Source: an uncultured Lachnospiraceae bacterium (GTDB lineage: Bacteria > Bacillota > Clostridia > Lachnospirales > Lachnospiraceae). Taken from it: 13,738 nucleotides of DNA. Below the pieces are notes generated by a model. The model was not told where the DNA came from and ran no database searches. It saw only the letters and a list, made by a program, of their open reading frames with translations. Position 1 is the first letter of the stretch. Each line of letters opens with the position of its first letter. A program made the position numbers and the translations under genes. Location: positions 1-13,738 of the forward strand of contig UQAW01000087.1 of NCBI GenBank assembly GCA_900539175.1. Direction: 5' to 3'. This document shows, piece by piece, positions 8,056-13,738 of this stretch.

Positions 8056-9238
8056 ATGAAAAAGATGAAAAAGTTTGCAAGTCTTGTTCTTACAGCAGCC
8101 CTTGCTGTAACCTGCTTTGCAGGATGCGGAAGCAATGACAACTCATCAAAATCCGGAAGTTCAGCAGACAGCACGGCAGAAAGCGGAACCGTATTTAAAA
8201 TCGGCGGTATCGGACCGTTGACCGGAGGCGCAGGAGCGTATGGTCAGGCGGTTCAAAAGGGTGCGCAGCTGGCAGTAGAGGAGATTAATGCTGCAGGCGG
8301 TATTAACGGAGTTAAGGTTGAATTCAAGATGGAAGATGACGAGCATGATGCAGAGAAATCTGTAAATGCGTATAATACGTTAAAAGACTGGGGAATGCAG
8401 ATGCTGGTAGGTACGGTTACAAGTGCTCCTTGTATTGCAGTAGAAGCAGAGGCAGCGAATGATAACCTTTATCTGATTACACCTTCCGGAACAGCAGTTG
8501 ACTGTATCGCAGGTTCCAATGCTTATCGTCTGTGTTTCTCTGATCCGGCACAGGGTACAAAATCTGCAGAGTATATTGGTCAGAACAAAGATTGCAGTTA
8601 TCTATGACAGTTCGGATCCGTATTCTTCAGGAATTTATGAAAGCTTCAATGCAGAAGCAAAAAATCAGGGTCTGGAAATTGTTTCTGCGGAAGCCTTTAC
8701 TTCTGACAGCAAGACGGACTTCAAGGTACAGCTTCAGAAATCAAAGGACAGCGGCGCAGAACTGGTATTTCTGCCGATCTATTATCAGGAGGCTTCCCTG
8801 ATCCTGAAACAGGCCAGCGATATTGGATTTGCTCCGAAGTTTTTCGGATGTGACGGTCTGGACGGAATTCTTGGTGTTGAGAATTTTGACACTTCTCTGG
8901 CAGAGGATGTTATGCTTCTGACACCGTTTGCGGCAGACGCAGAGGATGAGGCAACAAAGAAGTTTGTAGCAGCTTATGCTGATAAATATGATGGTGAGAC
9001 ACCAATCCAGTTTGCGGCAGATGCATATGATGCTGTTTACGCAATCAAAGCTGCTGCAGAGGATGCAGGTATCACATCAGATATGTCTGCATCTGATATC
9101 TGTGATGCGCTGAAAGGTTCCATGACCAAAATTACAGTATCCGGTGTGACGGGAACGATCACATGGGCAGAAGACGGAGAACCGAACAAAGAGCCGAAAG
9201 CTGTTGTCATTACAAATGGTGAGTACAAAGCAATGTAA
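8056..9238 (+). pseudogene. livJ: Branched-chain amino acid ABC transporter substrate-binding lipoprotein, frameshifted
   Basis: A LivJ-type periplasmic-binding-fold lipoprotein that would capture Leu/Ile/Val or related amino acids outside the membrane and hand them to LivHM. Frame 1 starts at ATG 8056, with AGGAGG at 8043-8048. It encodes a lysine-rich signal peptide with lipobox FAGC (lipid-bearing C24), then FKIGGIGPLTGGAGAYG and onward to YIGQNK, and stops at 8605-8607. The homology continues in the +1 frame from KIAVIYDSSDPYSSG (about 8588) to the stop at 9236-9238. Joined, the product is about 393 aa, a normal LivJ length. Only 4 residues separate YI from IAVIYD, against 8 in E. coli LivJ as I recall it. 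Restoring 11 nt would repair both the frame and the length. The downstream part has no credible start or signal of its own. This is either a true loss-of-function mutation or an assembly error. Similarity on both sides of the break is fully preserved, so the lesion is recent. Confidence 0.88.
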
Positions 9239-9270
9239 AAAACTGTAGTTTGACACAGAAAAGAATGTTC

Positions 9271-9309
9271 AAGGGACAGCCTCCTGGAGAATCAGGGGCT
9301 GTCCTTTTG
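9271..9309 (+). terminator. Hairpin terminator or attenuator between livJ and livH
   Basis: GGACAGCC (9274-9281) pairs with GGCTGTCC (9297-9304). Outer A-T and G-U pairs extend the stem to 11 bp, and a TTTT run follows. It lies 32 nt after the livJ stop and 114 nt before livH. In Liv operons the binding protein is usually needed in excess of the membrane parts, and a partial terminator here would give that ratio. A separate promoter downstream fits the same idea. Confidence 0.75.
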
Positions 9310-9358
9310 TACATGGTGCACAAATTGCAGGGAAATTCCTCAATACTTCTTATATTTC

Positions 9359-9388
9359 TTGCTATTACGCTAAATTCTGTGTTATAAT
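9359..9388 (+). promoter_or_regulatory. Promoter for livHMGF
   Basis: A perfect -10 TATAAT (9383-9388) is preceded at 18 nt by a moderate -35 TTGCTA (9359-9364, four of six matches). It sits after the livJ terminator and about 35 nt before the livH start codon, whose ribosome binding site GAGGTG is at 9413-9418. The 184-nt livJ-livH gap therefore holds a terminator plus a second promoter. The -10 is convincing; the -35 is less so. Confidence 0.6.
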
Positions 9389-9422
9389 AAGCGAATGAAA
9401 AAAATATTTAAAGAGGTGCACT

Positions 9423-10307
9423 ATGAGTTTTATATCTTATTTAGTTAATGGTATAAGCCTGGGCAGTGTGTATGCAATTATCGCTCTGGGATACACGATG
9501 GTGTATGGAATTGCAAAGATGTTGAACTTTGCACATGGAGACGTTATCATGATTGGTGCATATGTGGTGCTTACGCTGATGACCCAAGCCGGGGTAAACC
9601 CGCTTTTGGCAGTCCTTATTTCTATGGTAGCATGTACCTTACTTGGTATTACGATCGAAAAGGTTGCTTACAAACCATTGCGTAATGCAGCATCACCGTT
9701 GGCCGTATTGATTACTGCAATCGGAGTCAGCTACCTGCTGCAGAATGTGGCTCTTCTGATTTTTGGAGCAGATACGAAATCATTTATCAATATTATCACG
9801 CTTCCGGCATTGTCGCTGGCAGGCGGTCAATTGACGATTACCGGAACAACGATCGTGACGATTATCGCATGTGTGGTTATCATGTGTGGTCTGACCTTGT
9901 TTGTCAATAAGACAAAACCGGGCAGAGCTATGCAGGCGGTTTCGGAAGACCGCGGTGCCGCACAGCTTATGGGTGTCAATGTAAATGCTACAATTTCTCT
10001 GACATTCGCTATTGGTTCCGGACTGGCAGCGATTGCAGGTGTTTTGCTATGTTCCGCGTATCCGACGCTGACGCCGTATACAGGAGCGATGCCGGGAATC
10101 AAGGCATTTGTTGCTGCAGTGTTCGGCGGTATCGGTTCGATTCCGGGAGCGATGGTCGGAGGAATTCTGCTTGGTATTATTGAAATCCTGGGTAAAGCTT
10201 ATATTTCTTCGCAGGTGGCAGATGCAATCGTATTTGCTGTTTTGATTGTTGTGCTGCTCGTAAAACCAACCGGTCTGTTCGGCAAGAACATCCAGGAGAA
10301 AGTGTAA
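9423..10307 (+). CDS. livH: Branched-chain amino acid ABC transporter permease LivH
   Basis: A 294-aa integral membrane permease of the BPD_transp_2 family, one half of the LivHM channel for branched-chain amino acid import. Seen: N-terminus ISLGSVYAIIALGYTMVYGIAKMLNFAHGD, which is characteristic of LivH, and multiple hydrophobic helices throughout (about eight). A cytoplasmic loop GRAMQAVSEDRGAAQLMGVN at about residues 168-187 is the coupling region that contacts the ATPases. The FGGIGSIPGAMVGG segment near the C-terminus is also typical. The start ATG has a GAGGTG ribosome binding site and its own promoter upstream. livM follows after 10 nt. Length is normal and there is no sign of damage, in contrast to livJ. 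Confidence 0.95.
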   Translation: MSFISYLVNGISLGSVYAIIALGYTMVYGIAKMLNFAHGDVIMIGAYVVLTLMTQAGVNPLLAVLISMVACTLLGITIEKVAYKPLRNAASPLAVLITAIGVSYLLQNVALLIFGADTKSFINIITLPALSLAGGQLTITGTTIVTIIACVVIMCGLTLFVNKTKPGRAMQAVSEDRGAAQLMGVNVNATISLTFAIGSGLAAIAGVLLCSAYPTLTPYTGAMPGIKAFVAAVFGGIGSIPGAMVGGILLGIIEILGKAYISSQVADAIVFAVLIVVLLVKPTGLFGKNIQEKV

Positions 10308-10317
10308 GGTGGGCGGT

Positions 10318-11397
10318 ATGAAGAAGAATATATTAAGTAGCATGAATAAAACGACAAAGAAGAATCTGATTACATATGCAATTGTAATTATTACTTATGT
10401 GATTGTACAGATTATGCTGGCGGCAGGCAGTGTTTCAAGTCTTTTGCAGGGATTGCTTGTACCGCTTTGCGTCTACGTCATTGCGGCGGTATCCTTAAAT
10501 CTGGTAGTTGGTATTTCCGGTGAGCTGAGTCTTGGGCATGCAGGCTTTATGTGTGTCGGCGCCTATGCAAGTGCATTTTTCTCGAACTGCATAGGGGATG
10601 GAATGCCGGAGATGCTCCGGTTCGTTCTTGCGATTCTGGTCGGTGCTGTTGTAGCAGGGATTTTCGGCATTTTAATTGGAATACCGGTACTGCGCCTGCG
10701 TGGGGACTATCTGGCAATCGTAACACTGGCGTTCGGAGAGATTATCAAGAATTTGATGAATGTATTGTATGTCGGAATGGACAGCAAAGGTCTTCATGTT
10801 TCCGTTACAGATGCGGCCAGTTTGAATATGGAAGCAGATGGAACGGTGATCATCAAAGGCGCGTTGGGAATTACCGGAACACCGAAGAATTCTACATTTA
10901 CCATCGGCGTTATATTGATTCTGCTTACTTTGTTCATTGTATTAAACCTGATTCATTCCAGAAGCGGACGTGCAATTATGTCGATCCGGGATAACCGGAT
11001 TGCTGCAGAATCGATCGGTATCAATATTACAAAATATAAATTGATGGCATTTTCCATATCAGCCGCACTTGCAGGTGTTGCCGGTGTGCTTTATGCACAT
11101 AATCTGTCCACGCTGACGGTTAAGAAATTCGATTACAATACGTCTATTTTGATTCTGGTATTTGTGGTGCTCGGTGGAATCGGAAGCATCCGCGGATCTG
11201 TGATTGCAGCAGTTATTCTGACTGCCTTGCCGGAGCTGCTTCGGGGACTGTCCGATTACCGTATGCTGATTTATGCGATCGTTCTGATTCTTATGATGCT
11301 CTTTAACTGGGCGCCGTCAGCAATCGGTTGGAGGGAGCAGATTGTATCAAAATTGAGAAGAGACAAAAAGAAAACAGACAAGAAGGAGGCGGCTTAA
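10318..11397 (+). CDS. livM: Branched-chain amino acid ABC transporter permease LivM
   Basis: A 359-aa membrane permease, the partner of LivH. Seen: a short basic N-terminus, many hydrophobic helices, the family segments SLNLVVGISGELSLGHAGF and RLRGDYLAIVTLAFGEI, the ATPase-coupling loop GRAIMSIRDNRIAAESIGIN, and VLGGIGSIRGSVIAA. A lysine-rich tail (RRDKKKTDKKEAA) ends the protein on the cytoplasmic side. ATG 10318 is preferred over an in-frame GTG at 10309, because AAGGTGGG at 10306-10313 is its ribosome binding site and would overlap the GTG. It begins 10 nt after the livH stop, and livG begins 2 nt after its own stop, so expression is co-transcribed and probably coupled. Confidence 0.94.
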   Translation: MKKNILSSMNKTTKKNLITYAIVIITYVIVQIMLAAGSVSSLLQGLLVPLCVYVIAAVSLNLVVGISGELSLGHAGFMCVGAYASAFFSNCIGDGMPEMLRFVLAILVGAVVAGIFGILIGIPVLRLRGDYLAIVTLAFGEIIKNLMNVLYVGMDSKGLHVSVTDAASLNMEADGTVIIKGALGITGTPKNSTFTIGVILILLTLFIVLNLIHSRSGRAIMSIRDNRIAAESIGINITKYKLMAFSISAALAGVAGVLYAHNLSTLTVKKFDYNTSILILVFVVLGGIGSIRGSVIAAVILTALPELLRGLSDYRMLIYAIVLILMMLFNWAPSAIGWREQIVSKLRRDKKKTDKKEAA

Positions 11398-11399
11398 TT

Positions 11400-12158
11400 A
11401 TGGCAATGTTGGAAGTGAGTAATTTGTCTATTTCATTCGGCGGCCTTCGTGCAGTAGATGGTTTTCATCTGAACATTGAGAAAGGGCAGCTCTACGGTCT
11501 GATTGGACCCAATGGCGCCGGAAAAACTACAGTATTTAATCTTCTGACCGGTGTTTATAAACCGAATGAGGGAATTATCCGGCTGGATGGAAAGGATATT
11601 ACAGGTCATTCGACGATAGAAATCAATAAGGCAGGAATTGCCAGAACTTTCCAGAATATCCGTCTCTTTAAAGAATTATCTGTTCTCGATAATGTGAAAG
11701 CAGGACTGCACAATCATCACACGTATTCTACAATTACCGGAATCCTGCGTCTGCCGAAATACTTTAAAAAAGAAAAAGAGATGGATGAGCGGGCGATGGA
11801 GATTCTGAAGGTATTCGGACTGGATACGGAAGCAGACACTCTGGCAAGTAATCTTCCCTATGGAAAGCAGCGGAAGCTGGAGATTGCCAGAGCGCTTGCT
11901 ACGGAACCCAAATTACTTCTTCTGGATGAACCGGCTGCCGGTATGAATCCTAATGAGACACAGGAACTGATGGATACCATCCGGTTTGTAAGGAAACATT
12001 TTGATATGACGATTCTTTTGATCGAACATGATATGAAACTGGTTGGAGGAATCTGCGAAGAGCTGACAGTACTTAACTTTGGTCAGGTACTCACCCAGGG
12101 AAAGACGGAGTATGTATTAAATGATCCGGCGGTTATTACCGCATATCTGGGCGAATAG
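11400..12158 (+). CDS. livG: Branched-chain amino acid ABC transporter ATPase LivG
   Basis: A 252-aa cytoplasmic ATPase that powers LivHM together with LivF. Seen: Walker A GPNGAGKTT (residues 36-44), Q-loop ARTFQNIRLF, and the LivG-type signature LPYGKQRKLEIARALA (Y154-Q157) in place of the usual LSGGQ. Walker B LLLLDEPAAGMNP and H-loop LLIEHDM follow. The YG(K/Q)Q signature is normal for LivG and is not a defect. ATG 11400 is chosen over upstream in-frame codons inside livM, because AAGGAGG at 11383-11389 precedes it at 10 nt. A second in-frame ATG two codons later (MAM) is a possible alternative. livF follows 14 nt after the stop. Confidence 0.95.
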   Translation: MAMLEVSNLSISFGGLRAVDGFHLNIEKGQLYGLIGPNGAGKTTVFNLLTGVYKPNEGIIRLDGKDITGHSTIEINKAGIARTFQNIRLFKELSVLDNVKAGLHNHHTYSTITGILRLPKYFKKEKEMDERAMEILKVFGLDTEADTLASNLPYGKQRKLEIARALATEPKLLLLDEPAAGMNPNETQELMDTIRFVRKHFDMTILLIEHDMKLVGGICEELTVLNFGQVLTQGKTEYVLNDPAVITAYLGE

Positions 12159-12172
12159 GAGGAACGTGAGAG

Positions 12173-12883
12173 ATGGCAATGTTAGAGGTAAATGATTTAC
12201 ACGTATATTATGGCGTGATTCAGGCACTGAAAGGCGTTTCCTTCCAGGTAAACCAGGGGGAGGTCATTGCGCTGATTGGTGCCAATGGAGCGGGCAAGAC
12301 GACGACGCTTCATACACTGACCGGTCTGCTGCAGGCAAAGCAGGGTTCGATTGTGTTTGAGGGAACTGATATTACAAAAGTTCCGGCACACAAGATTGTG
12401 CAGATGGGAATTGCCCATGTGCCGGAAGGACGGCGGGTGTTTTCGGATTTAAGTGTTTATGAGAACCTGAAAATGGGGGCTTATACCAGAAAAGATAAAA
12501 ATGAGATTGCGGAGAGCCTGGAGAATGTATATAAACGTTTCCCAAGGCTGGAAGAACGTAAGAATCAGCGTGCGGGTACGCTGTCCGGTGGGGAGCAGCA
12601 GATGCTGGCCATGGGCCGTGCGCTTATGTCCAAACCGAAGATGATCGTTATGGATGAGCCGTCTATGGGACTGTCCCCGATTTTTGTCAATGAGATTTTT
12701 GATATCATTGAGAAAGTCAGCGCCGGCGGAACTACGGTGCTTCTGGTTGAACAGAATGCAAAAAAGGCATTATCCATTGCGGACCGTGCATATGTATTGG
12801 AGACGGGGAAGATTGCCCTGTCGGGAGATGCGGATGAATTGATGAATGATGACTCCATCAAGAAAGCATATTTGGGAGAATAG
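12173..12883 (+). CDS. livF: Branched-chain amino acid ABC transporter ATPase LivF
   Basis: A 236-aa ATPase, the second nucleotide-binding subunit of the Liv transporter. Seen: Walker A GANGAGKTT (36-44), the family segment GIAHVPEGRRVFSDLSVYENL, signature LSGGEQQ (137-143), Walker B MIVMDEPSMGLSP, and the H-loop region LLVEQNAKKAL, where glutamine stands at the usual histidine position, as is common in LivF. The shorter length relative to LivG is normal. AGGAGG at 12157-12162 overlaps the livG stop and lies 10 nt from the ATG. Like livG it begins with the codons for MAMLEV, leaving a choice between two close start codons. A kinase-like gene follows after 23 nt, with no terminator between them. 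Confidence 0.95.
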   Translation: MAMLEVNDLHVYYGVIQALKGVSFQVNQGEVIALIGANGAGKTTTLHTLTGLLQAKQGSIVFEGTDITKVPAHKIVQMGIAHVPEGRRVFSDLSVYENLKMGAYTRKDKNEIAESLENVYKRFPRLEERKNQRAGTLSGGEQQMLAMGRALMSKPKMIVMDEPSMGLSPIFVNEIFDIIEKVSAGGTTVLLVEQNAKKALSIADRAYVLETGKIALSGDADELMNDDSIKKAYLGE

Positions 12884-12906
12884 ACAGAGAAAGGGAGGTA
12901 GCAGCT

Positions 12907-13530
12907 ATGGACAACATTGTAATTACCATTGCAAGACAGTATGGAAGCGGCGGTAAGACTGTGGGTAAGATGGTCGCAGAGGAACTGGGGATTCCGTTCT
13001 ACAGCAGAGATATTCTGCGGCTTGCATCGGAAGACAGCGGGATCAATGAAAAATTGTTTGCGGAAGCGGACGAGAAGCTGAAAAAGACCACGTTATTCAA
13101 AATCTCCAAAAGCGTATATGAAGGAGAGCTGATTCCCCCGGATTCGGATGATTTCGTATCTACCAGAAATCTGTTTAATTATCAGGCGAAAGTGATTAAG
13201 AAACTGGCAGAGACAGAATCCTGTGTCATCGTGGGACGATGTGCCGATTATGTTCTTCGGAATTATCCCAATGTCATGAGTGTTTTTGTGCATGCAGACC
13301 GCGAATTCTGTCTTGCGAGAGCCATGGAACGAAATAGCATGACAATCCGCGAGATGGAGAAGTTTATTAATAAGACAGATAAATACCGTGGTGATTACTA
13401 TAAGTATTACACTGGATGGGACTGGTGTGATGCCAGACACTATGATCTTTGCCTGAACAGCGGAAAACTTGGATTTGACAAATGTATGGAGGAAATCCTG
13501 TCCTATCGGAACATCCGGTTTGATTTGTAA
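12907..13530 (+). CDS. Cytidylate kinase-like family protein
   Basis: A 207-aa P-loop kinase of the cytidylate-kinase-like family (Cytidylate_kin2 type). Seen: the N-terminal nucleotide-binding loop ARQYGSGGKTVGKMVAEELG (G13-T18), the acceptor-side segment PFYSRDILRLASED, CVIVGRCADYVLRNYPNVMSVFVHA in the core, and a basic lid region with RAMERNSMTIREMEKFINKTDKYRGDYYKYYTG. True CMP kinase (Cmk, about 220-230 aa) shares the fold but has a different N-terminus and substrate loop, so I do not assign cmk. The substrate of this family is not established. The gene has a GGGAGG ribosome binding site and follows livF by 23 nt, so it is likely the last gene of the liv transcript; a terminator lies 41 nt after its stop. 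Whether it works with the transporter is unknown. Confidence 0.87.
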   Translation: MDNIVITIARQYGSGGKTVGKMVAEELGIPFYSRDILRLASEDSGINEKLFAEADEKLKKTTLFKISKSVYEGELIPPDSDDFVSTRNLFNYQAKVIKKLAETESCVIVGRCADYVLRNYPNVMSVFVHADREFCLARAMERNSMTIREMEKFINKTDKYRGDYYKYYTGWDWCDARHYDLCLNSGKLGFDKCMEEILSYRNIRFDL

Positions 13531-13570
13531 AAAGGCTGTTTGGCGTGAAACATTTTTGAACAATTCCTAA

Positions 13571-13626
13571 AGAGAGGTTGCTGCAAAGGAATGAAGGTTC
13601 CTGTGGTCTTGCGGCAGCCTCTTTTT
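13571..13626 (+). terminator. Intrinsic terminator at the end of the liv operon
   Basis: AGAGGTTGCTGCAA (13573-13586) pairs with TTGCGGCAGCCTCT (13609-13622), giving 14 bp with two G-U pairs, followed by a T run to 13626. Inside the loop, AGGAA (13587-13591) and TTCCT (13598-13602) can form a second small stem. The site lies 41 nt after the kinase-like gene and ends the transcription unit. Confidence 0.8.
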
Positions 13627-13738
13627 GCATGGAATAGTTGCGTAGTTGGTGAAATTATTATAGAATAGATTTTAGAGGTATTAAGGACTTGTTCAGAAAT
13701 AACTTTTAATATTGCTTGCCTTTTTCTCCGATAGCACC
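13627..13738. other. Unassigned right edge; no recognisable gene
   Basis: After the terminator, the last 112 nt hold no gene that I can support. A weak promoter-like pair is present on the + strand: TTGCGT at 13638-13643 and TAGAAT at 13661-13666, 17 nt apart. On the minus strand the last 33 nt (13706-13738) read as an open frame ending in GEKGKQY and a stop. It could be the C-terminus of a gene or transposase entering from the right, next to a GGACTTGTTC sequence (13685-13694) that resembles some insertion-sequence ends. Neither reading is secure at this length. Confidence 0.25.

Noticed and set aside
8587..8607. Programmed ribosomal frameshifting to make full-length LivJ
   Set aside because: The shift needed is +1. 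The site has no rare codon or stop at the join, no known slippery sequence, and LivJ proteins are not known to need recoding. The missing residues point to a deletion.
9250..9255. TTGACA just after the livJ stop as a promoter -35
   Set aside because: No acceptable -10 at 16-19 nt; the region runs straight into the terminator hairpin.
10551..10994. Alternative + strand frame of 147 codons inside livM
   Set aside because: livM is intact in its own frame with all family segments. The alternative is Cys/Arg-rich and has no motif.

Overview
The window reads as a piece of chromosome from a Gram-positive anaerobe of the class Clostridia, most likely a Lachnospiraceae-type gut bacterium. This is an inference. 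It rests on strong AGGAGG-type ribosome binding sites, mid-range GC content, a lipoprotein signal on the solute-binding protein, and the style of the ABC-F, DUF1284 and cytidylate-kinase-like proteins. All recognisable genes lie on the + strand in tightly packed units. No RNA gene, CRISPR array or complete mobile element was seen.

Region 1 (1-2446) is the end of an operon. It holds the C-terminal two thirds of a YbiT-like ABC-F ATPase cut by the window edge, a sugar-phosphate-type nucleotidyltransferase 2 nt later, and a small cysteine-rich DUF1284 protein that starts directly after the previous stop codon. A perfect 14-bp hairpin closes the unit.

Region 2 (2478-7964) is sbcD-sbcC, the Mre11/Rad50-type nuclease pair for DNA end and hairpin processing. 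The SbcC is large (1441 aa) and has a zinc-hook CPVC motif.

Region 3 (7984-13626) is a branched-chain amino acid (Liv/HAAT) ABC transporter locus in the order livJ, livH, livM, livG, livF, followed by a cytidylate-kinase-like gene and a terminator. A near-consensus promoter precedes livJ. A hairpin between livJ and livH, followed by a second promoter, would let the binding protein and the membrane/ATPase genes be expressed at different levels. The most notable point is that livJ is broken by a frameshift near 8587, while the rest of the transporter is intact. The gap is best explained by an 11-nt deletion between short direct repeats, or by an assembly error.

Region 4 (13627-13738) has no recognisable gene. 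It may hold the edge of a further unit or of an insertion sequence, but the evidence is weak. I found no convincing undescribed multi-gene system. The points most worth checking are the livJ frameshift, the degenerate Walker A of the ABC-F protein, the long asymmetric SbcC, and the kinase-like gene attached to the liv operon.
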